Below are positions 38,539-47,798 of a DNA stretch of 64,000 bases, piece after piece (position 1 is the first letter of the stretch; every line of letters begins with the position of its first letter). Both the position numbers and the translations under genes were made by a program. The notes beneath the pieces were generated by a model, which was not told where the DNA came from, made no database searches, and saw nothing but the letters and a program-made list of their open reading frames with translations. Source of the DNA: Mesorhizobium sp. INR15 (GTDB taxonomy: Bacteria > Pseudomonadota > Alphaproteobacteria > Rhizobiales > Rhizobiaceae); assembly GCF_015500075.1 (NCBI RefSeq), contig NZ_CP045496.1:4970001-5034000 (forward strand). Direction: 5' to 3'.

Positions 38539-39669
38539 GTGGCCGACAAGCTCAGGATCGTTCACTGCTTTCGCTCACCCGTCGGAGGAATCTTCCGGCA
38601 CGTGCGCGACCTGACCGCGGCGCAAGTCGCGGCGGGCCATTCCATCGGCATTGTCTGCGATTCGCGCACCGGCGGCGACTTCGAGGAACATCTGTTCGAG
38701 CAGATGAAAGACAGCCTCGCGCTCGGCATTCATCGCACACCCATGCAGCGCCATGTCGGCCCGGGCGACCTCGCCTCGGCCTGGCGCACCTACAGGATCA
38801 TCAAGGAATTGCGGCCGGACGTAATTCATGGACATGGCGCCAAGGGTGGCGCCTATGCCCGTCTGTTCGGCTCATTGTTGCGGGTATCAAGGTCTCGCGT
38901 AGCCCGCTTTTATTCGCCGCACGGCGGCTCCCTTCACTATGACGAGAACACCGCCACGGGAAAGATGTTCTTCGGGCTTGAGCGCTTCATGGCCCGCTTC
39001 ACCGATTGCCTGCTGTTTGTCTCCGACTATGAACGACGAACGTATCGCAAGAAAGTCGGAGAGCCGCCAATCCCGAACACGCTGGTCTATAACGGCCTGC
39101 GCGCGGCCGAGTTCGAGCCGGTGTTGAGCAGGCCCGATGCAGCCGACCTGCTTTACATCGGCATGATGCGCGACCTCAAAGGGCCGGATATTTTCATCGA
39201 TGCGCTGGCGCTTGCGGGCCCCCGCCTTGGCCGCGCGCTGAGCGCGGTGATGGTCGGCGATGGTGACGACCTGCCCCGCTACCATGCCCAGGTCAAGCGC
39301 CTGGGGCTCGATAGCCACGTCCGCTTCCTGGCGCCAATGCCGGCCAGGGAGGCTTTCGCACTGGCGGGGCTTGTCGTCGTTCCCTCGCGTGCCGAGGCCA
39401 TGCCCTACATCGTTCTGGAAACGCTGGCTGCCGGAAAGCCGATGATCGCCACCGCTGTCGGCGGCATACCGGAGATTTTCGGAACCGGCTCCCCGGCCCT
39501 AATCTGGCCTGACCCACGCCAGCTCGCCGACAAGATGCGTGACGCCTTGGCCGGTCTCGATGCCTACAGCAAACTGATGCCTGACGCCATCGACCTCAAG
39601 GCACGCTTCGGCGCCGACGTGATGGCGGCCGAGATCGAGAAAGCCTATTTCTCCGCACTCAACAGATAG
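38539..39669 (+). CDS. GT4-family glycosyltransferase
   Basis: 376 residues of a GT-B fold retaining glycosyltransferase. The N-terminal part holds SPVGGIFRHVRDL and DVIHGHGAKGGAYARL; the C-terminal nucleotide-sugar site is VVVPSRAEAMPYIVLETLAAGKPMI-type (key E...P..LE near 285-300). It adds a sugar to the lipid-linked exopolysaccharide repeat in the cytoplasm. The start is GTG 38539. It is the only non-initiating glycosyltransferase in the locus. Confidence 0.88.
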   Translation: MADKLRIVHCFRSPVGGIFRHVRDLTAAQVAAGHSIGIVCDSRTGGDFEEHLFEQMKDSLALGIHRTPMQRHVGPGDLASAWRTYRIIKELRPDVIHGHGAKGGAYARLFGSLLRVSRSRVARFYSPHGGSLHYDENTATGKMFFGLERFMARFTDCLLFVSDYERRTYRKKVGEPPIPNTLVYNGLRAAEFEPVLSRPDAADLLYIGMMRDLKGPDIFIDALALAGPRLGRALSAVMVGDGDDLPRYHAQVKRLGLDSHVRFLAPMPAREAFALAGLVVVPSRAEAMPYIVLETLAAGKPMIATAVGGIPEIFGTGSPALIWPDPRQLADKMRDALAGLDAYSKLMPDAIDLKARFGADVMAAEIEKAYFSALNR

Positions 39670-39918
39670 ACGTTGAGGCGCCGGCATACGCGTGATTGCC
39701 AGCCAGCCCTGAGTTCAGCGCCGGCAGCCGGCCCACAAGCTTCCTGGAATTGCAACAATACGCCGATACGATGCCTGGGCAGACCGTTGCCAGGTCGTGA
39801 TGTATTTCCAGTTGAGCTACCCTTTTTATTAGCTTTGAGCCAAGGCCGTTCCAAAACCATCCATTGCTTCAAGGGTTTTTTAGCTCTCTTTTGCTATTCA
39901 CGTGAGGTAAGCTCGCGG

Positions 39919-41463
39919 ATGGTTCCTATGAACGAGATCGACCCCCCGCACCGCTTTTCAATGGATGCGGTGCGCAAATTCGACGGCCCGGCCGATGGTG
40001 ATGCGGCTGGTGGCATGAACGATGTTGCCCGTCAGGTCGCCTCGCAATATCGGCGCGATACGATGTCGCCGGTCATGGTCAGCGGCGTCCTACGCCTGGT
40101 CGAATTCTCGGTCCTGTTCCTGGCCGGCCTCGCCGCCTATTTCCATTATGTCGGCTTCTTCAACTACCTGGCATGGCAGTATCCGCTGACGATCGCCGCT
40201 GCGTCATTTCTAGCCGTTGTGCTGCTCGACGTCTCCGACTGCTACCAGGTTGTGTCGTTGATGCGTCCAATCGCCAATTTTGGCCGCATCTTCCTGTCGT
40301 GGGCCGGCGCGTTCGCCTTGATGGCTTTGACCGCCTTCATCATGAAGATGTCGCAAGACTATTCCAGGCTTTTGTTCGGCACCTGGTTCGTCCTCGGCTT
40401 CGTTGTGTTGTTCAGTCTCAGGCTGGTGATGTCGAAGCTGATACGGCGCTGGGCGCGTGACGGGCGCATGGAACGGCGCGCCGTCATCGTTGGCGGCGGC
40501 AAGGCGGCCGAGGATTTGATCCGCTCGGTTGAAAAGCAGCCTTACAATGACATCCGCATCTGCGGCATCTTCGATGATCGCGGCGACAAGCGCTCACCGC
40601 CGATCGTGGCCGGCTATCCCAAGCTTGGCACCATTTCAGCCCTGATCGAGTTCGCCCGCATTGCCCGCATCGACATGCTGATCGTGTCGCTGCCGCTGAC
40701 CGCCGAGGCGCGCGTGCTGCAACTGTTGAAGAAGCTCTGGGTGCTGCCGGTCGACATTCGGCTTTCGGCGCACTCGAACGCGCTGCAATTCCGCCCGCGC
40801 TCTTATTCCTACATCGGCGCGGTGCCGTTGCTCGATATTTTCGACAAGCCGATCAACGACTGGGATTCGGTCGCCAAGCGCGCCTTCGACATCATCTTCA
40901 GCATCATCGGTATCGTCGTGTTCTCGCCGGTGATGCTGGCAACCGCGATCGCCATCAAGCTAGACAGCAAAGGACCGGTGCTGTTTCGCCAGAAGCGGCA
41001 TGGGTTCAACAACGAGATCATCGAAGTCTATAAATTCCGCTCGATGTTCACCGACAAATCCGATCCGACAGCCAAGCAGACGGTGACCAAGAACGATCCG
41101 CGCGTTACCCGCGTCGGCCGCTTCATCCGCAAGACCTCGATCGACGAATTGCCGCAATTCTTCAACGCGCTGCTGGGTTCGCTGTCACTGGTCGGGCCAC
41201 GGCCGCACGCGATTGCCGCCCAGTCGCACAACCTCCTCTACAACGAAGTCGTGGACGGCTATTTCGCCCGCCACAAGGTCAAGCCAGGTGTCACCGGCTG
41301 GGCGCAGATCAACGGTTGGCGCGGCGAGATGGACACCAATGAGAAGATCCGGATGCGGACGGAGTATGACCTCTACTACATCGAGAACTGGTCGCTGCTG
41401 TTCGACTTGCAAATCCTGTTCCTGACGCCGGTCCGGCTGCTCAACACGGAAAACGCCTATTGA
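39919..41463 (+). CDS. undecaprenyl-phosphate sugar phosphotransferase (ExoY/WcaJ type)
   Basis: 514 residues from ATG 39919 (a second ATG, 39928, is equally possible). Four N-terminal membrane segments (about 45-170), a CoA-binding-like NAD domain (RRAVIVGGGKAAEDLI), a fifth membrane segment and the C-terminal bacterial sugar transferase domain with KRAFDIIFS, LFRQKRHGFN, KFRSM, KTSIDELPQFFN and LVGPRPHA. It starts the repeat unit by linking a sugar phosphate, commonly glucose or galactose, to undecaprenyl phosphate. About 250 bp separate it from the GT4 gene. It overlaps the next gene by 4 bp. Confidence 0.92.
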   Translation: MVPMNEIDPPHRFSMDAVRKFDGPADGDAAGGMNDVARQVASQYRRDTMSPVMVSGVLRLVEFSVLFLAGLAAYFHYVGFFNYLAWQYPLTIAAASFLAVVLLDVSDCYQVVSLMRPIANFGRIFLSWAGAFALMALTAFIMKMSQDYSRLLFGTWFVLGFVVLFSLRLVMSKLIRRWARDGRMERRAVIVGGGKAAEDLIRSVEKQPYNDIRICGIFDDRGDKRSPPIVAGYPKLGTISALIEFARIARIDMLIVSLPLTAEARVLQLLKKLWVLPVDIRLSAHSNALQFRPRSYSYIGAVPLLDIFDKPINDWDSVAKRAFDIIFSIIGIVVFSPVMLATAIAIKLDSKGPVLFRQKRHGFNNEIIEVYKFRSMFTDKSDPTAKQTVTKNDPRVTRVGRFIRKTSIDELPQFFNALLGSLSLVGPRPHAIAAQSHNLLYNEVVDGYFARHKVKPGVTGWAQINGWRGEMDTNEKIRMRTEYDLYYIENWSLLFDLQILFLTPVRLLNTENAY

Positions 41464-42710
41464 GCGCGATTTCCCATGAGCTGCCGCGCGCGGCGGTCAA
41501 CGCCAAGCTGATCGCGCTGATTTCATCAGGAGCGGTTTTCCTCGGTATATTCCTGTCCGGTTTCGTCATCAGCGAACCGGCGCCCTACGAGCTCTACATG
41601 GCCGGGCTCATTGCCGTGTGGGCACTCTTCGGCTTGCGGGTATCCCGCGCCGCCATGCCGCTGCTGGTGCTTCTGGTGACGATGAACATCGGCGGCATGA
41701 TCTCGATGACGCAGATGTCGAACCTGGCGAACACGCCGCTCTATCTCGCGGTCTCCCTGTTTCTTGCTTTCACCGCCGTGTTCTTCGCTTCGGTGACAGC
41801 CGTACAGCCGAGCCTCTACCGCCTGATCTTCTTCGCCTATGTCGTTTCGGCGGTGATAACCTCGCTGCTCGGCATCGCCGGCTATTTCCATGCTTTCCCC
41901 GGCGCGGAAATGTTCACCAAATATGATCGCGCCGCCGGTGCTTTCCAGGACCCGAATGTGTTCGGGCCCTTCCTGGTTCTGCCCGGCATCTACTTGCTCT
42001 ACCTGCTTTTGACCGGCCCCATCTCGCGCATGCCGCTGCTGGCGGTGCCGCTGCTGATCATCACGGCCGGGATCTTCTTCTCTTTCTCGCGCGGCGCCTG
42101 GGGCATGTTCGCTGTCTCGGCGGTCCTGCTCACCGGATGCCTGTTCCTGCAAAGCGCCAGCGGCATGTTCCGGCTGCGCGTGGTGGTGATGACGATCGCG
42201 GCGTTGTCGCTGCTGGCCATCGCCATCCTCGTCATCCTGCAACTGCCCGGCGTGTCGGAGATGTTTTCCAACCGTGCGCATCTCGAACAAAGCTACGACA
42301 CCGCACGCCTTGGCCGCTTCGCGCGCTATTCGATCGGCTTCCAGATGGCGATGGAACACCCGTTCGGCATCGGCCCGCTCGTGTTTGGCACGATTTTCGG
42401 CGAAGACACCCACGACATCTGGCTGAAGACGCTGATGGACTATGGCTGGCTTGGCTTCGTATCGTTCCTGACACTCACCTTGTGGACGATATCAGCCGGG
42501 TTCCGCATCCTTTTGCGCGATCGACCGTGGCAGCCTTATCTTCTGTGTGCCTATGTCGCCTTCATCGGCAATATCGGGCTCGGCACCTTCATCGACATCG
42601 ACCACTGGCGCCACGTCTATCTGCTGCTCGGACTGATCTGGGGTGCGATCGCGCTGGAATACCGTCATCAACGGCAGTTACGGCCTGTGCTCACCGAAGC
42701 GAGCGGTTAA
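41460..42710 (+). CDS. O-antigen ligase / Wzy-like polymerase membrane protein
   Basis: 416 residues with about ten to twelve membrane segments. The Wzy_C-type signature is FFSFSRGAWGMF near 198, AGAFQDPNVFGPFLVLPG near 158 and the large periplasmic loop with MAMEHPFGIGPLVFG and EDTHDIWLKTLMDYG. It polymerises or ligates the exported repeat units. The start is TTG 41460 inside the preceding stop region (4-bp overlap). Just 71 bp after its stop lies the att site of the integrated element, so the locus may have extended further before integration. Confidence 0.85.
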   Translation: MSAISHELPRAAVNAKLIALISSGAVFLGIFLSGFVISEPAPYELYMAGLIAVWALFGLRVSRAAMPLLVLLVTMNIGGMISMTQMSNLANTPLYLAVSLFLAFTAVFFASVTAVQPSLYRLIFFAYVVSAVITSLLGIAGYFHAFPGAEMFTKYDRAAGAFQDPNVFGPFLVLPGIYLLYLLLTGPISRMPLLAVPLLIITAGIFFSFSRGAWGMFAVSAVLLTGCLFLQSASGMFRLRVVVMTIAALSLLAIAILVILQLPGVSEMFSNRAHLEQSYDTARLGRFARYSIGFQMAMEHPFGIGPLVFGTIFGEDTHDIWLKTLMDYGWLGFVSFLTLTLWTISAGFRILLRDRPWQPYLLCAYVAFIGNIGLGTFIDIDHWRHVYLLLGLIWGAIALEYRHQRQLRPVLTEASG

Positions 42711-42781
42711 CACGATCCACGATCTGATTGATGTGGCCGAACTTGCGGCCAATGCGGACTCGGGGGAAGTCCTGCTTCGAA

Positions 42782-42829
42782 TTGGTCGGAGTGGCCGGAT
42801 TCGAACCGACGACCCCTTGACCCCCAGTC
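42782..42829. repeat. attachment site copy at integrase end
   Basis: Identical over 48 bp to 59248-59295. It is the displaced 3' half of tRNA-Pro (minus orientation) with TTCGAA of the T-loop but no 5' half, so it is not a functional tRNA. Inferred to be the original chromosomal 3' end of the tRNA. Confidence 0.92.
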
Positions 42830-42840
42830 TTATAATACCT

Positions 42841-42969
42841 GTTTTATAGCCATTCCTAGCGTTGCACAATATTGCCAAGAACCGCAGAATTGCAACGATG
42901 TGCAACATAGGCCCGCTTGACTTTATTCCTTCCCACTCCAATATGCTGGCTACAATGTGGCTATAAAAC
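42841..42969. repeat. arm-type repeats at the integrase end
   Basis: Contains GTTTTATAGCC (42841-42851), its inverted counterpart GGCTATAAAAC (42959-42969), and TGGCTACA (42947-42954). The string CTGGCTACAATGTGGCTATA plus AAA (42946-42968, 23 bp) recurs exactly at 59182-59204. Such paired short repeats flanking att fit integrase or excisionase arm-binding sites. They also overlap the integrase promoter region. Confidence 0.65.
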
Positions 42970-42983
42970 GGGATGGGGCGGGT

Positions 42984-44210
42984 ATGAAGATTACGGCGGA
43001 CAAGGTGGCCGAGATCATGGATGAGGCCCTACTGAACAAACAAAAGTTCTATTGGGACGACGATCTAACCGGCTTCGGTTTTTATCGAATGCCGTCTGGT
43101 GTCGGCACCTGGTTTGCGGAGTTCCGGCCGGTATCTGGCGGTAGCAAGCGCCGGCTGAAGCTCGGCCGCGTAGGCACCTTGAAGGCGAATGAAGCGCGTG
43201 AGGCGGCGCGCAAGGCTATCGCCAACGCGGCGCTAGGCAATGATCTCGCAAAGAACCGCTCGGATGAGCGCGCCAGCAGCACGGTCAAAGAACTTGTTGA
43301 AGCCTACATCGCCGGCAAGAAGATGAAGGAATCCAGCCGCGCCTTTTACAAGACAACGCTGAAGACGCAGATCGAGCCTTTCCTGGGATCCGTGAAGGCA
43401 ATTGCCGTACTCCGCACCGACGTCCAGCGAGCACACGACAAGATGTCAAAGAGGGCTCGCTACAGCGCCAACCGTGCAATGGCGCTGCTATCGGCCGCCT
43501 ACGTATGGGGTGCAAAGCGCGGGTACATGCCAGAGGGCATGAATCCTGCCGCCAGGATCGACCGCAACAAGGAAGAGGCACGCGAACGCTACCTTACCGA
43601 CGACGAGATGGCGCGCCTTGGTGATGCACTTCGCGAAGCTGAAACAGTCGGCATTCCGCACAGGGCGTCCGATAGCAAGCACGCACCCAAAGAGAAAAAC
43701 CGCACCGTCTACGGCCCGCACGTGACGGGCGCTATCCGTCTTTTAATGCTTACGGGCTGCCGCCTACGCGAAATCCTCAATCTGCGTTGGACCGAATATG
43801 ATGAAAAGCGGGGGCTGTTGCTCCTTCCCGACAGCAAGACAGGTCGAAAAACAGTGGTTCTATCCGCCGCCGCACAAGCCGAATTGGACAGCCTGCCTCG
43901 CGTCGGCAAATATGTTGTCGCTGGCCAATCTGCCGCCACCGAGGACGAGAAGCCGCGCACCGATTTAAAGAAGCCATGGGCCGCGATTGCGGGCCGGGCC
44001 GGGCTTGCTGATGTGCATCTGCACGACCTTCGGCATACCTTCGCGAGCGTTGGCGCAGGTGACGGCATGTCGTTGTTGACCATCGGCAAGCTACTAGGTC
44101 ATGCGGACGCCGCCACGACACAACGTTACGCTCATCTCCATGTTGACCCAACACGCGCAGCGGCGAATGCTATCGCCGATAAGATCGCCGTCGCGATCGG
44201 AGGCAGGTAA
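42984..44210 (+). CDS. int: tyrosine recombinase / phage integrase
   Basis: 408 residues. An N-terminal DUF4102-like arm-binding domain (GFGFYRMPSG, RRLKLGRVGTL) precedes a core-binding SAM-like domain and a catalytic domain. Catalytic residues: Arg260 in TGCRLREI, His347 and Arg350 in HDLRH, His373 in LLGHADA and nucleophile Tyr382 in TTQRYAH. The start is ATG 42984 behind GGGGCGG; a GTG at 42957 lies inside the arm repeat. It integrates the element at tRNA-Pro. The next gene overlaps its stop by 1 bp. Confidence 0.95.
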   Translation: MKITADKVAEIMDEALLNKQKFYWDDDLTGFGFYRMPSGVGTWFAEFRPVSGGSKRRLKLGRVGTLKANEAREAARKAIANAALGNDLAKNRSDERASSTVKELVEAYIAGKKMKESSRAFYKTTLKTQIEPFLGSVKAIAVLRTDVQRAHDKMSKRARYSANRAMALLSAAYVWGAKRGYMPEGMNPAARIDRNKEEARERYLTDDEMARLGDALREAETVGIPHRASDSKHAPKEKNRTVYGPHVTGAIRLLMLTGCRLREILNLRWTEYDEKRGLLLLPDSKTGRKTVVLSAAAQAELDSLPRVGKYVVAGQSAATEDEKPRTDLKKPWAAIAGRAGLADVHLHDLRHTFASVGAGDGMSLLTIGKLLGHADAATTQRYAHLHVDPTRAAANAIADKIAVAIGGR

Positions 44211-44719
44211 TGGCAGACGATCCAGAGGACTATCTACCGGCATGGGTCGAGGTTCTTGGCCGCCCCCCCATTCAGATCGGGCCACAGACCCTTCCGGAAG
44301 ATATTCTGCCCGAGGTGGCAGAACGATTAGAGGCTCTTCTATCATCCCGTAACGGATTAAAGCCAACCATCGAAGGGTGGCGACAGTTGGCTATCGAACT
44401 CGCTCTTGAGTACGAACCGGCATTTCAGATCGAGACGCCGGTGGATCGCAACGGGAGGAGCGGCATCGGAGGGCGACCATCAGGTTGGAGCAACTGGTCG
44501 CAGCGCTCGTTGATGAAGCAGGAGCTTCGCAACAGCCCTGGCATTAGCAACCGCGAAGCCGCGCGAAGAGTTTCCAAACGTACCGGGCACAAGGAGGGCA
44601 GTTTAAAAAATGTGCTTTCAATACCCGCCTCGCCGCCCGATGCCATGCGTGTACTGCCATACAAAATCATCGCTACGCGAGCCACGGAAAAAGCGGCTCG
44701 CGAACTGTCACAAGAATGA
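44210..44719 (+). CDS. element protein of unknown function
   Basis: 169 residues starting within the integrase stop (TAATGG). The first half is acidic. The middle contains GRPSGWSNWSQRSLMKQEL and a helical SNREAARRVSKRTGHKEGSLKNVL that looks like a helix-turn-helix of the kind seen in phage repressor or replication proteins. No membrane segment is present. No family recognised. Translational coupling with int suggests a role in control of integration or early replication. Confidence 0.6.
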   Translation: MADDPEDYLPAWVEVLGRPPIQIGPQTLPEDILPEVAERLEALLSSRNGLKPTIEGWRQLAIELALEYEPAFQIETPVDRNGRSGIGGRPSGWSNWSQRSLMKQELRNSPGISNREAARRVSKRTGHKEGSLKNVLSIPASPPDAMRVLPYKIIATRATEKAARELSQE

Positions 44720-44785
44720 CCTTCTCTTAATGTGACATAGTACCCTCTATCTACCTCCTGCAACAACATGCACGGAGGTAAACGC

Positions 44786-44992
44786 ATGGCAAACATTCGC
44801 GTACGGCAGGCAGCGCAATACGTCGGATTGTCAAAATCGCTTCTCGACAAACTTCGGTGCTGGGGGCAAGGCCCCACCTTCATCAAGCTCGGCAGTTCTG
44901 TAATTTACCGCACCGAAGACCTCGACACTTGGCTTGCCGCAAATCGGCGAAGCGCCAACGATAACTCTCCTGCGAGGGCGGCAGCGGCCTAA
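44786..44992 (+). CDS. AlpA-like excisionase / MerR-type HTH protein
   Basis: 68 residues from ATG 44786, with GGAGGT 7 nt upstream. The winged helix-turn-helix VRQAAQYVGLSKSLLDKLRCWGQGPTFIKLGSSVIYRTEDLDTWL-type pattern (key AAQYVGLS, GP.FIK and YR..DLD.WL) is that of AlpA/Xis proteins, which bind att arms and direct excision or activate early genes. Size and place just after int fit this role. Confidence 0.85.
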   Translation: MANIRVRQAAQYVGLSKSLLDKLRCWGQGPTFIKLGSSVIYRTEDLDTWLAANRRSANDNSPARAAAA

Positions 44993-45097
44993 CCAAATCC
45001 AGCCCGCAATCGCGGCCGATCCACGCCGCCTAGCGCATCCAACAGCACCGGATCCAACCGGCTCACTTCACCTGACCCCTGAAATAGGACCAATCAA

Positions 45098-45355
45098 TTG
45101 AGAGTATTATCAATTCGACCCGAGCCACCCGGCCTCGGCAACGTGATTGCGCGCGCCGATATCGAAATCAGCGACGACATCAAAGTGTTTAACCTGAAAA
45201 TCTCGAAGCGACCTGACGGCAACTACGCCGTTTTCGGTCCCAATGCCCTCGGTGGCCGCGTCGTGACCTTCAGCCGCACACTTGTCAACGAAATCGCAGA
45301 GGCGGCCGTGGCCGCGCTCAAGGAGCCAATGCCGCATGACCGCACCATCCGCTAA
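45098..45355 (+). CDS. small element protein, unknown function
   Basis: 85 residues starting at TTG 45098 with AGGA 8 nt upstream. It begins RVLSIRPEPPGLGNVIARAD and has short strand-rich segments (IKVFNLKISKRPDGNYAVFGP). The overall look recalls small host-fold or SpoVG-like phage proteins, but this is only an impression. Its 3' end overlaps the start of the DUF3987 gene by 20 bp. Confidence 0.6.
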   Translation: MRVLSIRPEPPGLGNVIARADIEISDDIKVFNLKISKRPDGNYAVFGPNALGGRVVTFSRTLVNEIAEAAVAALKEPMPHDRTIR

Positions 45356-46997
45356 CACCTGTCACTACAAAGTAGACGATCGGGTCGAACATCCCGAGTT
45401 GGGGCACGGGACGGTGATCAAGGTGGTCGGCGCGGGCGGCCATGTCCGTTTCGACAAGCACGGCAAAGCCGGACATGGAGTTGCCTTCGCGGTGATGGAC
45501 TACCTGTCGCCGTCAGACGCTCCTGTGGCGGCGCCGATAGCCAACAACGATAACAACCCAGATCCTGTCGACCCGTGGGCAGAAGCTACCAGCCCAAGCC
45601 TTCCCTTGGGCGTGCTTCCACCGATCATCGATGCGTTTGCACGAAGCCGCGCAGATCAGATGGGTGCTGATGCGGGAGGGCTAGCAATGGCGGCTATGAC
45701 AGTCTGCGCAGCAGCCATCCCCGACAGCATCACACTGAAGGTCAAGCGACACGAGACCTGGCAAGAGTCCGCCCGCATCTGGACGGTAGCGGTAGGCGAA
45801 CCGTCAACGCGCAAATCTCCGATAATCAGCGCCGCGTCCGCTCCTCTTCGCAAAATCGAGGCGATATTGCAGGCAGACCACCGCGATGCCATGCGGGCAT
45901 GGAACGCGCTTCCCAAGGATACGAAGAAAGACACGCCGCAGCCCATAGCCAAGCGCGTAATTGCCGAGGATGCGTCGACTGAAAAGGTAGCCGAGATTCT
46001 GTCGAACAACGAGGCAGGAATCGCACTCATTGATGATGAGTTGTCAGGTTTCTTCGCTCGCATGGAGAAGTATGCGGGCGCGAAAGGAGCAGGTGCAGAC
46101 CGAGCCTTTTGGCTGAAGTCCTTTGGTGGCGTTCCTTATAGCGTCGACAGGATCGGCCGCGGCTCGATCTGGGTGCCGAACGTATCGATCTCATTGCTCG
46201 GCGGTATCCAGCCCGACCCGCTGCGGCAGATCGCTGACAGCATGTCCGACGACGGCCTACTGCAGCGTATCTTCCCGATCATGCTCGCCCCTACCGGTGA
46301 AGATAGGGACGAGCCAGCATCGTTGGACAATGCGGTGTACGGCAAGCTGGTGGAAGATTTGTACGCACTGCGCTCGCGCTTCCTGGCTGGAGCTTGCCTG
46401 AAATTTGATGACGAGGCACAGGCTTTTAGAAGTGACCTCGCCGCCGAACACCGGGAGATTGAGCGGCGTTGGCAGTCCGTCAACAAGCGTGTGGCTACCC
46501 ATGTTGGAAAGTTCGATGGCCTGTTCGCACGATTGGCGCTCTTGATCCACTTGATTGAAAACGCCACAGGAGACCTTCCGCGCGAAGTAAGTCTCGACAC
46601 TGCCCAGCGTGCGCGCACGCTGTTGCATGACTACCTGCTTCCCCATGCAATCGCGCTGCACGTCAATGTGCTCGGCGCTACTGACGTGCACGATCTGCTG
46701 ACCGAGGCAGCCGGATCCATCCTCACCAATGCGAACCTCGCCACTGAGGTCTCGTCGCGATCATTGGTCCGGCACGGGACACGGCGAATACGCCAGGCCG
46801 CTTCATGGGAGGTCGACAGAGTGCTCGGGCGCCTTGACGGATACGCATGGATCGACCCGAGGCCTTTAATACGAAACGAAACAACGCAGCACTACAACGT
46901 CAACCCGCGCGTTCACCTGAAGTTCGCCGGTCAAGCAGCTACAATCGCCAAAGAACGCGCCGCAGTTCGTGAGTTGATCCGCGGCACTCTTGCCTAA
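45336..46997 (+). CDS. DUF3987-type primase/helicase-associated ATPase
   Basis: 553 residues. Near the start, YKVDDRVEHPELGHGTVIKV is a small SH3-like domain. The DUF3987 domain follows, with a P-loop variant GEPSTRKS (154-161; Arg in place of the last Gly), Walker B IALIDDELSG (229-238) and LLGGIQPDPL further on. Proteins of this family serve as replication primase-helicases of plasmids, phages and satellites. AAGGAG lies upstream of ATG 45336. It is the likely replication initiator of the element once excised. Confidence 0.8.
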   Translation: MTAPSANTCHYKVDDRVEHPELGHGTVIKVVGAGGHVRFDKHGKAGHGVAFAVMDYLSPSDAPVAAPIANNDNNPDPVDPWAEATSPSLPLGVLPPIIDAFARSRADQMGADAGGLAMAAMTVCAAAIPDSITLKVKRHETWQESARIWTVAVGEPSTRKSPIISAASAPLRKIEAILQADHRDAMRAWNALPKDTKKDTPQPIAKRVIAEDASTEKVAEILSNNEAGIALIDDELSGFFARMEKYAGAKGAGADRAFWLKSFGGVPYSVDRIGRGSIWVPNVSISLLGGIQPDPLRQIADSMSDDGLLQRIFPIMLAPTGEDRDEPASLDNAVYGKLVEDLYALRSRFLAGACLKFDDEAQAFRSDLAAEHREIERRWQSVNKRVATHVGKFDGLFARLALLIHLIENATGDLPREVSLDTAQRARTLLHDYLLPHAIALHVNVLGATDVHDLLTEAAGSILTNANLATEVSSRSLVRHGTRRIRQAASWEVDRVLGRLDGYAWIDPRPLIRNETTQHYNVNPRVHLKFAGQAATIAKERAAVRELIRGTLA

Positions 46998-47180
46998 GCT
47001 AACCTACTTGTCACCACTCGCGCATTGCGCACTATACACATAGTCAAAATCTCTCTTTTTTACTATCCAATGGGTACTTCGCCAAAGCGTGTGGCGCGCA
47101 AGGTGCAAGTGGTGACAAATAAACCAGCCCATTCCGGGCACCACGCAATCGAGGAGAACACCCAATGAAAGAACACCACA

Positions 47181-47378
47181 GTGACCAACGCCACCAACAT
47201 GCCGATAGAACCATTCGACGGTGAATACATGACTAGGATGATGAACGCCGCCCCTCGATGGTCGCCATGCCGAGTCATCGGAGTCACCACAGAATCCGCA
47301 ACCGCACAGGCGGGCTTCGTCATCCTGATCGAGCAGGAAGACGGCACGATTTACGTCAGCCAGGTTGATTTCTACTAG
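47181..47378 (+). CDS. small element protein, unknown function
   Basis: 65 residues if started at GTG 47181; ATG codons at 47199 and 47229 are alternatives. Contains RWSPCRVIGVTTESATAQAGFVILIEQEDGTIYVSQVDFY, a compact all-beta-like sequence with no known motif. Weak ribosome site, so the start is uncertain. Confidence 0.45.
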   Translation: MTNATNMPIEPFDGEYMTRMMNAAPRWSPCRVIGVTTESATAQAGFVILIEQEDGTIYVSQVDFY

Positions 47379-47535
47379 CAAGATGATGGGCGCGCCAACG
47401 CAAACACCTGATAGCGCTCGACCGTGATACTGCAGGGAAAATGATTAACAGGTTGTAACTGCCGCCTATATGTCCCCGTTTGCGGCCCATGTGACACACA
47501 ATATGTGGTGCCATAGAAGCCGCTCGAACGAACCC

Positions 47536-47565
47536 TTGACGGTGCAAAACGAGCCGCCTTTTATA
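47536..47565 (+). promoter_or_regulatory. sigma-70-like promoter in the element
   Basis: TTGACG (47536-47541), an 18-bp spacer and TTTATA (47560-47565). It would transcribe the leader peptide and the 352-residue gene downstream. The rest of the 420-bp gap (47379-47798) holds no larger gene. Confidence 0.6.
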
Positions 47566-47623
47566 GTCCATACAGCGGAAACACGTCGCAGGGCGCTATA
47601 CGTAGACAGGAGGGACACTTTCA

Positions 47624-47653
47624 ATGCGCATCGAGCGTCGCCGACTGGAATAA
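47624..47653 (+). CDS. possible 9-residue leader peptide
   Basis: AGGAGGG (47608-47614) stands 9 nt before an ATG that opens MRIERRRLE and stops at TAA 47651-47653. A strong ribosome site before so short an Arg-rich frame, after a promoter and before a hairpin (47666-47708), suggests a regulatory leader. It could be chance. Confidence 0.35.
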   Translation: MRIERRRLE

Positions 47654-47665
47654 ATTGCCAGTTGG

Positions 47666-47708
47666 CACTATATCTAGTGTTTTCAGGTGGGCACGACTCT
47701 AGATAGTG
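47666..47708. promoter_or_regulatory. bulged hairpin in leader of 47799 gene
   Basis: CACTATATCTAG pairs with CTAGATAGTG leaving a 2-nt bulge and a 21-nt loop. It has no T-run, so it is more likely an RNA structure or operator than a terminator. Confidence 0.4.
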
Positions 47709-47798
47709 TCGCGGGATGCGGCCATCACGCCGGCAATGCCGGCAACACGTTGAGTGGCCGCGCGGGAACCGCTGCCTACACATGGGGAACTTCCTAAT

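Noticed and set aside
42782..42829. Second tRNA-Pro gene
   Set aside because: Only the 3' half is present; D-arm and acceptor 5' strand are missing, so it is an att remnant.
42643..42849. A 68-codon frame ending in the SGRIRTDDPLTP-type sequence at the left att site
   Set aside because: It is a translation of the tRNA-Pro fragment, a well-known kind of false gene.
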